A stretch of 64,000 bases of DNA from Micromonospora trifolii (GCF_022229005.1 NZ_JAKKFD010000082.1:1-64000), one strand, 5' to 3'. Positions 23,596 through 32,768 are shown, counted from the first letter of the stretch. Notes: a model not told the origin generated them from the sequence alone. Translations and numbers: made by a program.

Positions 23596-25614
23596 TCAGT
23601 GCGTGCCGTCCGAGTTGTTGGACGGCGCCACGCCGCCGACCGACGCCTGCGCGCCGTCAGCCTGGGCCTGCGCCTTGAGCTTGTCCTTCTCCGCGGGGGT
23701 GAGAACTGGCGGCTCGGTGGAGGGCTGACGCTTGCCGAAGCCGTTGTACGGCGCCAGCGGCGGGCGCTTGACCACCCGGGAGCAGATCCGCGCCATGTCG
23801 GCCGTGGAGAGGGTTTCCTTCTCCATCAGCTCGAGCACGATGTTGTCCAGGACGTCCCGGTATTCCACCAGGATCTCCCAGGCCTCGTCGTGCGCCAGCT
23901 CGACCAGTGCCCGCATCTCGCCGTCGATCTCGGCAGCCACCGAGTCCGAGTAGTCCCGCTCGTGGCCCATGTTGCGGCCGAGGAACGGCTCGTCCCCGCT
24001 GGTGCCGTACTTGATCGCGCCGAGCTTGGAGCTCATGCCGTACTGGGTGATCATCGCGCGGGCCAGTTGAGTGGCCTTCTCGATGTCGTTGCCGGCACCG
24101 GTGGTCGGCTCGTGGAAGACAAGTTCCTCTGCGGCGCGGCCGCCCAGCGCGTACGCCAGGGTGTCGATCATTTCGGCACGGGTCTGGGTGTACTTGTCTT
24201 CGGTCGGGAGCACCAGGGTGTGGCCCAGCGAGCGACCACGGGACAGGATCGTCACCTTGTGCACCGGCGCGGCGTGCGGCAGCGCCCAGGCGACCAGCGC
24301 GTGGCCACCCTCGTGGTACGCGGTGATCTTCTTTTCGTTGTCGCTCATCACCCGGGTCCGCCGCTGCGGACCGGCGACCACCCGGTCGATCGACTCTTCG
24401 AGCGAGTCGTTGGAGATCGCCCGCTGCTCCTTACGAGCGGTGAGCAGGGCCGACTCGTTGATCACATTGGCGAGGTCGGCGCCGCTGAAGCCAGGCGTGC
24501 GACGGGCCACCGCGTCGAGGTCGACGTCGGGCGTGAACGGCTTGCCCTTGGCGTGCACCCGCAGGATGGCCTTGCGGCCCTCCATGTCGGGGGCGTCCAC
24601 CGGGATCTGCCTGTCGAACCGGCCCGGGCGCAGTAGCGCCGGGTCGAGGATGTCCGGCCGGTTGGTGGCCGCGATCAGGATGACCCCGCCCTTGGTGTCG
24701 AAGCCGTCCATCTCGACGAGCAGCTGGTTGAGCGTCTGCTCCCGCTCGTCGTGGCCGCCGCCCATGCCGGCGCCACGGTGCCGGCCGACGGCGTCGATCT
24801 CGTCGACGAAGACGATCGCCGGGGCGTTCGTCTTGGCCTGCTCGAACAGGTCACGGACCCGGCTGGCGCCGACGCCGACGAACATCTCCACGAAGTCGGA
24901 GCCGGAGATCGAGTAGAAGGGCACCCCGGCCTCGCCGGCGACCGCGCGGGCCAGCAGCGTCTTGCCGGTGCCGGGCGGGCCGAACAGCAGCACGCCCTTC
25001 GGGATCTTGGCGCCCAGGGCCTGGTACTTGGCCGGGTTCTGCAGGAAGTCCTTGATCTCGTACAGCTCTTCGACGGCCTCCTCGGCACCCGCGACGTCCG
25101 CGAAGGTCGTCTTCGGAGTGTCCTTGGTGATCATCTTCGCTTTGGACTTGCCGAAGTTGAGCACCCGGGAGCCGCCGCCCTGCATCTGCGACATGAAGAA
25201 CAGCAGCAGGAGCACGAGCAGCGCGATCGGCAGCAGGTTGACCAGCAGGCTCACCCAGATGCTGTCCGAGGAGACCTTGGCGTCGGCCGGGCCGGTGACC
25301 CGGTTGTTCGCCTTGGCGTCCAGCACCTCGTTCCAGATCTGGTCGCCAGCCTGGTACGGGAACTGGGCCTCGATCTTGTTGGTCTCGGTCTTACCGAACT
25401 TGGTCTTCTGGGCCAGGTCCAGCTGGAGCGTCTGCTCCTTGTCCTGGAAGACCACCTTGTTGATCTTGGCGGTGTGCAGTTGATCGAGCGCAACGGAAGT
25501 GTCCACGCGGTGGTAGCTGGGACCACTGGTGAACAGCTGACTGAGCACAACGGCGCCGAGGATGACCAGGATGATCCAGACCACCGGTCGGCGGAAGAAA
25601 CGCGTACGTTCCAT
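23596..25614 (-). CDS. ftsH: ATP-dependent zinc metalloprotease FtsH
   Basis: 672 residues from ATG 25614 (MERTRFFRRP). Two membrane helices (about 11-29 and 119-141) flank an extracytoplasmic domain. The AAA+ domain has Walker A GPPGTGKT (212-219), Walker B IVFVDEIDA and the second region of homology NRPDILDPALLRPGRFDR. The protease zinc motif is HEGGH (434-438), with the third ligand region in GAGNDIEKA. The protein removes misfolded and short-lived membrane proteins as a hexamer. The C-terminal 60 residues are disordered, as in other actinobacterial FtsH. The open frame continues upstream of 25614 but is not conserved sequence. Confidence 0.97.
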   Translation of the reverse strand: MERTRFFRRPVVWIILVILGAVVLSQLFTSGPSYHRVDTSVALDQLHTAKINKVVFQDKEQTLQLDLAQKTKFGKTETNKIEAQFPYQAGDQIWNEVLDAKANNRVTGPADAKVSSDSIWVSLLVNLLPIALLVLLLLFFMSQMQGGGSRVLNFGKSKAKMITKDTPKTTFADVAGAEEAVEELYEIKDFLQNPAKYQALGAKIPKGVLLFGPPGTGKTLLARAVAGEAGVPFYSISGSDFVEMFVGVGASRVRDLFEQAKTNAPAIVFVDEIDAVGRHRGAGMGGGHDEREQTLNQLLVEMDGFDTKGGVILIAATNRPDILDPALLRPGRFDRQIPVDAPDMEGRKAILRVHAKGKPFTPDVDLDAVARRTPGFSGADLANVINESALLTARKEQRAISNDSLEESIDRVVAGPQRRTRVMSDNEKKITAYHEGGHALVAWALPHAAPVHKVTILSRGRSLGHTLVLPTEDKYTQTRAEMIDTLAYALGGRAAEELVFHEPTTGAGNDIEKATQLARAMITQYGMSSKLGAIKYGTSGDEPFLGRNMGHERDYSDSVAAEIDGEMRALVELAHDEAWEILVEYRDVLDNIVLELMEKETLSTADMARICSRVVKRPPLAPYNGFGKRQPSTEPPVLTPAEKDKLKAQAQADGAQASVGGVAPSNNSDGTH

Positions 25615-26143
25615 ACTGTTGTCGAGCGCCGGGGCGCCCGCATCCTCCTGATCGACGTCCTGACCGTCTGATGGTGTCGCCGCGTTGAGCGGCGGCCGGA
25701 GCCGCCGTGCGGGCCGGCCTCGACCCCGAGGCGCGAAAACTACCGCGCCGCGGTCATTCGACGGTACACCGTGTGCGCGAGGAGTGAGCTTGCGAGCCCC
25801 GCAGTCGTGCACCATCAAAAGACCGCGTACGCCAGCAGCGAACCTGCGAGCCCCCGCACTCTGCGCGCCTTCGACATCGACGACACGCACCGTGGGCAGG
25901 CCCACCAGCCCCGCAGCCAACGTACGGCGAGTCCGGGTGGAAGCCGGCGTGGCGGGGAGTCCGGCTCGGCCACCCGAGCGCCCGGTCACGCGATCGAGAG
26001 GGTCGAGCGCGGAGAAACCTCCGGGCCACCGTGCTACACGGTAACCGCATCAGCTGAGAGCGCGCTGAACGTCGGCTTGATGGATGCCGATGCAATTCGG
26101 GCTCATGTCGACCGGCGGGCCGCTCCGACGGGTCGGGCCAGCG
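25615..26143. other. 529-base intergenic region upstream of ftsH
   Basis: No gene is supported between ftsH and hpt; the frames here are shadows without codon bias or ribosome sites. It should hold the ftsH promoter and leader, and it carries two copies of a GC-rich dispersed repeat (25775-25863). Confidence 0.6.
25775..25863. repeat. Dispersed GCGCGAGGA...CCCGCAGTCG-type intergenic repeat, two copies
   Basis: Copy A (25775-25808) reads GCGCGAGGA, then TGCGAGCCCCGCAGTCG. Copy B (25827-25863) is diverged and keeps the core CAGCGAACCTGCGAGCCCCCGCA. A third related copy stands before the biotin carboxylase gene at 56589-56626. All three are intergenic, which fits a REP-like element. Confidence 0.6.
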
Positions 26144-26719
26144 TCAGGAGCGGGCGTAGACCTCGGGCTTGAGCACCCCGACGTACGGCAACTCCCGGTA
26201 GCGCTCAGCGAAGTCGAGGCCGTACCCGACCACGAACTCGGTGGGGATGTCGAAGCCGACGTACTTCACTCCGACCGGCACCTTCACCGCGTCCGGCTTA
26301 CGGAACAGGGCGACCACCTCGACGCTCGCCGCCGAGCGCGACTCGAGGTAGCGCAGCAGCCAGGAGAGCGTGAGCCCGGAGTCGACGATGTCCTCGACGA
26401 CGATCACGTGCCGACCGGCGATGTCCCGATCCAGGTCCTTGAGGATGCGGACCACCCCGGAGGAGGTGGTGCCCTGGCCGTAGGACGAGATGGCCATGAA
26501 GTCGAGCTCCGCCGGCGGGCCGTTGCGGCCCAGCGCCCGGGCGAAGTCAGCCATGAACATCACCGCACCCTTGAGTACGCACACCAGCAGCAGTCCGTCG
26601 CCCACGTGGGCGTAGTCGGCGGAGACCTGCTTGGCCAGTTCCGCCGTCTTCTCGCGGATCTGCGCCTCAGAGATGATCACGTGGTCGATGTCGGCGTCGT
26701 ACCAGGAGCCGTCAGCCAT
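26144..26719 (-). CDS. hpt: Hypoxanthine(-guanine) phosphoribosyltransferase
   Basis: 191 residues from ATG 26719, preceded by AGGAGT; the longer frame to 26977 is not conserved sequence. It salvages hypoxanthine and guanine using PRPP. The PRPP-binding loop is VIVVEDIVDSGLT, the substrate loop is MAISSYGQGTTSSG and the purine-binding end is KYVGFDIPTEFVVGYGLDFAERYR. Length is normal. Gene order tilS - hpt - ftsH - folE is a widespread actinobacterial arrangement, here with an AraC-type gene between tilS and hpt. Confidence 0.95.
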   Translation of the reverse strand: MADGSWYDADIDHVIISEAQIREKTAELAKQVSADYAHVGDGLLLVCVLKGAVMFMADFARALGRNGPPAELDFMAISSYGQGTTSSGVVRILKDLDRDIAGRHVIVVEDIVDSGLTLSWLLRYLESRSAASVEVVALFRKPDAVKVPVGVKYVGFDIPTEFVVGYGLDFAERYRELPYVGVLKPEVYARS

Positions 26720-26819
26720 GACTCCTAGCCTGCCGTACGTCGGATGGCCTCCGTCGGCGGGGCCGCACCTTTTGGCGCGGTCCCGCCAAGGATTTTCTAC
26801 GCAAACAACGCTAATCACA

Positions 26820-26957
26820 TCAGTTGGTGCGTGACCGCCAGCGACGGCCATCGTCACTCGGCTTCCAGTCGGCCGAATCGTGGCTGTCGACGGTGAGGCC
26901 GGCCGCCGAGGCGGCGACGAGCAGGACGAGGAACAGGAGGAAGAACAGGAACTCCAT
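26820..26957 (-). CDS. 45-residue single-span membrane peptide
   Basis: From ATG 26957 the frame gives an N-terminal hydrophobic helix (MEFLFFLLFLVLLVAASAAG) followed by a short acidic then basic tail (DSHDSADWKPSDDGRRWRSR). The helix and sharp composition change look like a real small membrane protein, not a shadow, and it lies upstream of hpt on the same strand. No family is recognised and the ribosome site is weak, so it could be chance. Confidence 0.5.
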   Translation of the reverse strand: MEFLFFLLFLVLLVAASAAGLTVDSHDSADWKPSDDGRRWRSRTN

Positions 26958-27042
26958 GGCGGCGCTCGCTTTCGCATGATTGCTGTCGGTTTCGCCGCCG
27001 GTGCGCACCGGACTGAGACCAGTCTGCGCCCTGATGAAGCGA

Positions 27043-27094
27043 CCGGACAGTGGCAGGAATGCCATTGGTCATCGATTTACTGCCACCTGTCGGG
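27043..27094. promoter_or_regulatory. Nested dyads upstream of the AraC-family gene (probable operator)
   Basis: A 14-base arm at 27043-27056 (CCGGACAG then TGGCAG) is mirrored by CTGCCA then CCTGTCGGG at 27080-27094, with one extra base in the right arm. Inside the left part, TGGCA-GGAA-TGCCA (27051-27064) is a perfect small palindrome. The start codon of the regulator follows 14 bases later, which suggests autoregulation. Confidence 0.5.
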
Positions 27095-27107
27095 TTACCC
27101 TCGTCAC

Positions 27108-28070
27108 ATGCTGCGGTCCGTTGCCGTCCTCGCCCTCGACCAGGTCGCTCCCTTCGAGCTCGGCGTACTCGCCGAGGTGTTCGGCACCGACCGGACAGCC
27201 GACGGTTTTCCCGCCTACCGCTTCCAGGTGTGCAGCCCGGACGGCGCACCAGTGCGTACCTCGTCCGGTTTCCACCTCACCCCGCACGCCGACCTCGGCC
27301 CGGTCGACGAGGCCGACCTGGTGGCCATCCCCGCGCACAGCCAGGGCACCACAGTCCCCGGTCCGGTGCTCGACGCGCTACGCCGGGCCGACGCCCGCGG
27401 CGCGCACCTGTTCAGCGTCTGCTCGGGAGCCTTCCTGCTCGGGGAGGCCGGGCTGCTCGACGACCGCGAGTGCACGACCCACTGGCGGTACGTGGACGAG
27501 CTGCAACGCCGGCACCCCCGCGCCCGGGTGCGCTGCAACTCGCTCTACGTCCAGGACGGTCGCCTGCTCACCAGCGCCGGCACGGCGGCCGGCATCGACG
27601 CCTGCCTGCACCTGATCCGCCAGGAGCACGGCTCGGCCACCGCGACCCGGCTGGCCCGGCGGATGGTGGTCCCGCCGCACCGCGACGGCGGTCAGTCCCA
27701 GTACGTCGAGGCGCCCATCCCGAAGGCCCCCGAGGCACCCACTCTGGAACCGGTGCTGGAGTGGCTGATGGGTCACCTGGACCGGACGATCACGGTGGAG
27801 GAGTTGGCCGCCCGCGCCGGCATGGCGCCCCGCACGTTCGCCCGCCGGTTCCGCGCCGAGACCGGCACCACCCCGCACGACTGGCTCACCAACCAGCGGG
27901 TGCTGCTCGCCCGGCGGCTGCTGGAGGAGACCCCGTTGAGCGTGGAGGCCGTCGCCGACCAGTCCGGCTTCAGCGACGCCGCCGCGCTGCGCCACCACTT
28001 CAGCCGTCGGGTCGGTGCCACCCCGCACAGCTACCGGACCACCTTCCGGGACCGGGCGCACAGCAGCTGA
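27108..28070 (+). CDS. GlxA/FtrA-family AraC-type transcriptional regulator
   Basis: 320 residues from ATG 27108 (MLRSVAVLALDQ). Residues 1 to about 185 are a DJ-1/PfpI-like glutamine-amidotransferase-fold domain with the characteristic nucleophile-elbow Cys in FSVCSGAFLLGEAGLLD. The C-terminal ~100 residues are the AraC DNA-binding domain, with two helix-turn-helix units (ITVEELAARAGMAPRTFAR and SVEAVADQSGFSDAAALRHH) and the end sequence GATPHSYRTTF. Members often control small-molecule or amino-acid catabolism; the ligand is unknown. The dyads directly upstream are likely its own operator. A longer frame reaching 26880 is a shadow. Confidence 0.93.
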   Translation: MLRSVAVLALDQVAPFELGVLAEVFGTDRTADGFPAYRFQVCSPDGAPVRTSSGFHLTPHADLGPVDEADLVAIPAHSQGTTVPGPVLDALRRADARGAHLFSVCSGAFLLGEAGLLDDRECTTHWRYVDELQRRHPRARVRCNSLYVQDGRLLTSAGTAAGIDACLHLIRQEHGSATATRLARRMVVPPHRDGGQSQYVEAPIPKAPEAPTLEPVLEWLMGHLDRTITVEELAARAGMAPRTFARRFRAETGTTPHDWLTNQRVLLARRLLEETPLSVEAVADQSGFSDAAALRHHFSRRVGATPHSYRTTFRDRAHSS

Positions 28071-28085
28071 GACCGGCCGGTCAGG

Positions 28086-29078
28086 TCAGGCGGGGCGCAC
28101 CGAGGCCAGTCGGCCGTCGCGGCGGAGCACCCGGACACCGCCGGGCAGGTCCGCCGGGCCCTGACCGCGCCAATCGGTGACCAGGGCGTCCAGGGCGGCG
28201 ACGTGCCGATGCGACAGGGCACCCGGCAGCGCGCCCAGTTCGCGGGCCCAGGAGTGCAGCACCCGGCCGCGTACGGCGGGAACCAGGCCGAGCAACGCCG
28301 GCACGGACAGGCCGCCGTCGGGGCACCGGGCCGCCGCCAGCGCCGTCCCCGCCAACTCGTCGAGTGCGGCGTTGTCGGCGGCCACCAGCCGGGCGGTACG
28401 CGCGAGGTTGTCCACCACGCCCGGCCCGAGCGCCCGCACCAACGCCGGCAGCAGTTCGGCCCGCACCCGCGACCGGGCGTACGACGGGTCGGTGTTGTGC
28501 GGGTCCTGCCACGGGCTCAGCCCGAGCACCGCGCAGGCGGCGCGCGTCTGCTCCCGACCGATCTCCAACAGCGGGCGCAGCAGCGGCACCCCGCCCAGAT
28601 CACGCCGGGCGGGCATCCCGGCCAGTCCTCGAGGGCCGGCGCCCCGGGCGAGCGCGAGCAGTACCGTCTCCGCCTGGTCGTCACGGGTGTGCCCGGTGAG
28701 CACCGCGACGGCGTTCTGCTGCCGGGCCGCCTCGGTCAGCGCCTGGTAGCGGGCCTCGCGGGCGGCCGCTTCCGGCCCGCCCGGACGCCCGGCCACCTCC
28801 ACCCGGACCACCGTCGCCGACCCGAAGCCGGCCCCTCGCCCCCAGGTGGCCACCGCCTCGGCGCGCTCCGCGGAGCCGTCCTGCAGGCCGTGGTCGACGG
28901 TGACGAGCGCTGCGGCGCGGCCCAGCCGAGGCGCCACGAAGACGGTGGCCGCCGCGAGCGCGAGCGAGTCGGCGCCACCGGAGCAGGCCACCAGCACCGG
29001 ACCGCCGGACGGCAGACCGGTCAGAGCGCGGCGGACCGCCACCCGGATCGCTGCCACCGGCGGGGCGAGCGCGGCCAC
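28086..29078 (-). CDS. tilS: tRNA(Ile)-lysidine synthase
   Basis: 330 residues from GTG 29078, the first start after the upstream stop; the open frame to 29153 would overlap the metalloprotease gene by 65 bases. It makes lysidine at C34 of the AUA-decoding tRNA(Ile). The PP-loop ATP-binding motif SGGADS (about 33-38) is clear, followed by TVDHGLQDGS, TGHTRDDQAETVLL, and RPLLEIGREQTRAAC with QDPHNTDPSYARSRVR, all typical of TilS. The C-terminal part is short, as usual in actinobacteria. Essential gene, transcribed after the metalloprotease. Confidence 0.95.
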   Translation of the reverse strand: MAALAPPVAAIRVAVRRALTGLPSGGPVLVACSGGADSLALAAATVFVAPRLGRAAALVTVDHGLQDGSAERAEAVATWGRGAGFGSATVVRVEVAGRPGGPEAAAREARYQALTEAARQQNAVAVLTGHTRDDQAETVLLALARGAGPRGLAGMPARRDLGGVPLLRPLLEIGREQTRAACAVLGLSPWQDPHNTDPSYARSRVRAELLPALVRALGPGVVDNLARTARLVAADNAALDELAGTALAAARCPDGGLSVPALLGLVPAVRGRVLHSWARELGALPGALSHRHVAALDALVTDWRGQGPADLPGGVRVLRRDGRLASVRPA

Positions 29079-29088
29079 CGGCGGGTGG

Positions 29089-30159
29089 TCAGCCAGCGGC
29101 CGGGATGGTGCCGGCCGGGCCGTGCACCCGGGCGACCCAGGCGTCCGGGTCACCCAACTCCGACAGTCGCGGCAGGGTCAGCGGCGAATTGAAGATCGAG
29201 TTGAACCCGTCCATGCCGACGCGTTCCACCACCCCGTGCACGAACTTGCGTCCCTCGGCGTACTGGCGCATCTTGACGTCCACCCCGAGCAGCCGGCGGA
29301 TCGCCTTCTCCAGCGGGTTACCCGCCTCCCGGCGTCGGTTGAACGACGCCCGGATCCGCTCCACGCTCGGGATCACCTGCGGGCCGACGCCGTCCATCAC
29401 GAACTCGGCGTGCCCTTCCAGCAGGGTCATCAACGCGGTGAGCCGGTCCAGGACGGCCCGCTGTGCCGGGGTCTGCACGATGTCCAGCACGCTGGTGCGG
29501 CTCTCCGGGTCACGGACCGCCTCGGACAACGTGGCCACCCCGCGCCGCAACCGCTCCACCAGGTGCTCACTTCCACTGGACGAGGCGTCGACGAACGCCT
29601 GCACCTCGCTGAGGAAATAGGCCCGCATCCACGGCACGGCCGTGAACTGGGTGCGGTGGGTGACCTCGTGCAGACACACCCAGAGCCGGAAGTCCCGAGG
29701 GTCGGCGCCGAGCTTGCGCTCCACCTCGACGATGTTCGGTGCGACAAGCAGCAACTGGCCCGGATCGGCCGAGAAGACCTCGTACTGGCCGAGCACCCGG
29801 CCGGAGAGGTAGGCCAGCACCGTCCCGGCCTGCACCCCGGTCAGCCGGGACCCGATCGCCTCGGTCAACGCGCCCGGTTGCTTGTCGCCGGAGAGCCGAC
29901 TCACCAGCGGAGTGATCACCTCGCGGAGACCGGCGATGTTGGTAGCGGCCCAGTCGCGGCGATCGACCACCCGCACCGGCGGATGCGACACCTGCGCCCG
30001 CAACCCCGTGTAGTCGGCCACGTGCCCGGCCGCCTCGTCGGTCAGCCGACGCAGGTCGCCGACCACGTCGGTGGCTTCGGCGTACGACACGCGAGGGCCA
30101 GACTTGCTCAACGCCCCCGCCGTGGCGGCGGCCAGATCCCAGTCCACGAACTGCGCCAT
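29089..30159 (-). CDS. Zinc-dependent metalloprotease, DUF2342 / F420-associated family
   Basis: 356 residues from ATG 30159 (MAQFVDWDLAAA); a start nine codons earlier is less likely. The zinc motif HEVTH lies in LWVCLHEVTHRTQFTAVPW, and the downstream EGHAEFVMDGVG should supply the third ligand (Glu). This is the DUF2342 family described as coenzyme F420-associated hydrolases, which occur in F420-making actinobacteria and are regularly found beside tilS. It has no signal peptide and should be cytoplasmic. Its true substrate is unknown. It is transcribed after dacB, with a 92-base gap. Confidence 0.88.
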   Translation of the reverse strand: MAQFVDWDLAAATAGALSKSGPRVSYAEATDVVGDLRRLTDEAAGHVADYTGLRAQVSHPPVRVVDRRDWAATNIAGLREVITPLVSRLSGDKQPGALTEAIGSRLTGVQAGTVLAYLSGRVLGQYEVFSADPGQLLLVAPNIVEVERKLGADPRDFRLWVCLHEVTHRTQFTAVPWMRAYFLSEVQAFVDASSSGSEHLVERLRRGVATLSEAVRDPESRTSVLDIVQTPAQRAVLDRLTALMTLLEGHAEFVMDGVGPQVIPSVERIRASFNRRREAGNPLEKAIRRLLGVDVKMRQYAEGRKFVHGVVERVGMDGFNSIFNSPLTLPRLSELGDPDAWVARVHGPAGTIPAAG

Positions 30160-30251
30160 GGACCCACCGTACCCGCGCCGCGACACCCCGGCCCGGGCTC
30201 GCGCCCTCGATAGACACCGATGGCGACGGCCTCACCCCGAACCGGCGACGG

Positions 30252-32096
30252 TCAGCCGCAGCCGCAACCGGCCAACGCGGCGGCGATCCGGTCCAGTGCC
30301 GGCTGGGCGGTGTCCCGGTCACCCGGCACCTTGTCGGTGAGCACCGCGAAGGTCAACAGCCGACCATCGGCGGTGGTGACCAGGCCCGCGATGGAGTGCA
30401 CGCCGGTCAGGGTGCCGGTCTTGGCCCGGACGCTGCCCGCGCCCGCCGCGGTGCCGGCGGCGGTGCGGTAACGCTCGTTCAGGGTCCCGGACCAACCCCC
30501 CACCGGCAGGCCACCGAAGACGCCGGCCAACTCCGGGTGGTCCGGGCTGGCGGCCAACCGGACCAGATCGGTCAGCAGCGAAGGGCTGATCCGGTTGAGA
30601 CGGGACAGGCCGCTGCCGTCGGAGACGCTGATCTCCTCGGCGGGCAGGCCCAACTCCGCCACCTCGGCGTCCATGGCGGCGGCCCCGCCGTCGAAGGAGG
30701 CGGGCTGACCACGGGCCAACGCGACCTGCCGGGCGAGCGCCTCGGCCACCAGGTTGTCGCTCTCACTGATCATGACGTCGACCAGCCGGATCAGCGGCGG
30801 AGACTGCACCACGCCCAGCTCGGTACCTGGCACCGGGCTGGCACCGGCCGCCGCCTGAGGCGGGGCCGTGCCACGCTTCACGGCGTCGGTCGGCACCCCG
30901 AGCAACCGGGCGAACGCCTTGCCTGCGGCCAGGTCCGGCTCGGCGAACCGCGGGGCGGACCCGTGCTCGACGCCCGGGTCGGTACGCGCGCCGTCGGTCA
31001 TCAACGCGGTCACCGCGCCGCCCGAGCCGCCGGTGGGGATGTCGTCGTCCCAGCCAGGGCCGTAGACCGGGCCGGAGTAGACCGAGCCGTCGACGACGAT
31101 GCTGGTCGGGGGTGTGCCGCCGAGCGCGGTACGCACCTGGGCGGCCAGGTCGTCGAGACGCGCCGCACCCGGGTAGTAGCCCTTCTTGTTGATCGCGAGG
31201 GTCGGGTCGCCACCTCCGACGATGACCACCTCGCCGGCCTTCGCACCGGCCACCACACGAGTGGGGATCCGGTAGCCGGGCCCCCGGGCCGCCAGCACGG
31301 TCACCGCGGTCGCGAGCTTCGTCACCGAGGCGGGGACGGTGCCGTCGTCCGCCCCCTTGGCGAACAGCGTCTGACCGGTGATCACGTCGGCGACCGAGAC
31401 GTTCACCCGGTCGCCGAGGACGGCGACGCCGACCAGCGGATCGAGCACGGCACGAACCCCGTCCGGGGTGGGCACCGGGGCGTTCGAATCCGGGCCGCCC
31501 AGCACGTCCGACGGGGCGGGTTCCGGCGTCACGCCGACGGCGTTCGGCCCGGACCCGGCGTCGTCGCCCAGCCACCCGGCGACCGGGCCGGGACGGGTGA
31601 TCACGACGCCGATGCTGGCGAGCACCAGCAGGAGCACGGCGGCCAGCACCACCGGCAGCCGCCTCCGGCGGCGCGGTGCGGCGGGCGCGGGTGCGGGTGC
31701 GGCATCGGCGGGTGCCGGCAACGCGGAGATCGGCGGGCCCACCGGGGGGACCCCGCCGGGGCCGGTCGGCCCGGGACCGAACGACGGGCTGAGCGGCGCA
31801 GGGCTCACCGGGACCGTGGCACTGCCGCGCGGCGGGCCGCTCACCGGTTGCTCACTGCCGGCCACCGGGAAGTGACCGGTGTTCGGAGCGGGCGACGCCG
31901 ACCCGGTCGGCGGGCGCCAGGGCAGCGGCGGAGGCCGCTCGGGCACCGTCTCCGGTGCCGGGGCCGGTGCTTCGGGAGCCCGTGGGAGGTGCGCCTCCGG
32001 CACCGGGACCCGCCCCTTGGCACTGCCGGAGCCGGATCGTCCGGTACCGTGCGCGGAGCCCCCGTCCGGGCGGTAGTGTGAATCTTCCCTCCCCAC
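30252..32096 (-). CDS. dacB: D-alanyl-D-alanine carboxypeptidase/endopeptidase (PBP4, S13 family)
   Basis: 614 residues from GTG 32096, after a GGAGGAGGGGG ribosome site. It trims or cleaves peptidoglycan cross-links outside the membrane. The three active-site elements are SVTK (257-260), SDN (446-448) and KTG (559-561). A 140-residue Pro/Ala-rich, presumably cytoplasmic, N-terminal region precedes a basic stop (RRRRR) and a single helix (147-167), so this is a type II membrane protein with an unusually long inner tail for the family. Its start faces that of ppa across a 152-base divergent region. Confidence 0.93.
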   Translation of the reverse strand: MGREDSHYRPDGGSAHGTGRSGSGSAKGRVPVPEAHLPRAPEAPAPAPETVPERPPPLPWRPPTGSASPAPNTGHFPVAGSEQPVSGPPRGSATVPVSPAPLSPSFGPGPTGPGGVPPVGPPISALPAPADAAPAPAPAAPRRRRRLPVVLAAVLLLVLASIGVVITRPGPVAGWLGDDAGSGPNAVGVTPEPAPSDVLGGPDSNAPVPTPDGVRAVLDPLVGVAVLGDRVNVSVADVITGQTLFAKGADDGTVPASVTKLATAVTVLAARGPGYRIPTRVVAGAKAGEVVIVGGGDPTLAINKKGYYPGAARLDDLAAQVRTALGGTPPTSIVVDGSVYSGPVYGPGWDDDIPTGGSGGAVTALMTDGARTDPGVEHGSAPRFAEPDLAAGKAFARLLGVPTDAVKRGTAPPQAAAGASPVPGTELGVVQSPPLIRLVDVMISESDNLVAEALARQVALARGQPASFDGGAAAMDAEVAELGLPAEEISVSDGSGLSRLNRISPSLLTDLVRLAASPDHPELAGVFGGLPVGGWSGTLNERYRTAAGTAAGAGSVRAKTGTLTGVHSIAGLVTTADGRLLTFAVLTDKVPGDRDTAQPALDRIAAALAGCGCG

Positions 32097-32248
32097 GACC
32101 CCCTCCTCCCCCAGCGAAAATCGGCTTGGGTGACACTACTTCGGTCCGAAGACTATGCGGCGGCCGGAGTCGGCGGGTGGGCATTCACCTGTCCGGAGGG
32201 CCGCCAGTGGTTCCGTTAGCCAGCGTGGGCAGACGAGGGAGCGTGCAG

Positions 32249-32755
32249 ATGGATTTCGACGTGACGGTTGAGATCCCCAAAGGTCACCGGAACAAGTACG
32301 AGGTGGACCACAAGACCGGCCGGATCCGGTTGGACCGCACCCTCTTCACCTCCACCCAGTACCCGGCCGACTACGGGTTCATCGAGGGCACCCTGGGCGA
32401 GGACGGCGACCCGCTGGACGCCCTCGTGCTGGTCCCCGAGCCGACCTTCCCGGGTTGCCTGATCCGCTGCCGCACCATCGGCATGTTCCGGATGACCGAC
32501 GAGAAGGGCGGGGACGACAAGGTCCTCTGCGTGCCCTACGAGGACCCCCGCCAGGAGCACCTGCGCGACATCCACCACCTGGGCGAGTTCGACCGCCTGG
32601 AGATCCAGCACTTCTTCGAGGTGTACAAGGACCTGGAGCCCGGCAAGTCGGTGGAGGGCGCGACCTGGGTCGGCCGCACCGAGGCCGAGGCCGAGATCCA
32701 CGCCTCCTACCAGCGGGCCAGGGACGCCGAGGCGCGCGGCGAATCCGCCCACTGA
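32249..32755 (+). CDS. ppa: Inorganic pyrophosphatase
   Basis: 168 residues from ATG 32249, after GAGGGAG. It hydrolyses pyrophosphate to drive biosynthesis. Family I motifs are present: EIPKGHRNKYEVDHKTG, the active-site DYGFIEGTLGEDGDPLDALV with the D-x-D-P-x-D metal cluster, and YEDPRQEHLRDIHHL. Length is typical of a bacterial hexameric enzyme. It stands alone, divergent from dacB, and ends at a strong shared hairpin with convergent eccD. Confidence 0.97.
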   Translation: MDFDVTVEIPKGHRNKYEVDHKTGRIRLDRTLFTSTQYPADYGFIEGTLGEDGDPLDALVLVPEPTFPGCLIRCRTIGMFRMTDEKGGDDKVLCVPYEDPRQEHLRDIHHLGEFDRLEIQHFFEVYKDLEPGKSVEGATWVGRTEAEAEIHASYQRARDAEARGESAH

Positions 32756-32768
32756 CGACCGCTGACGC

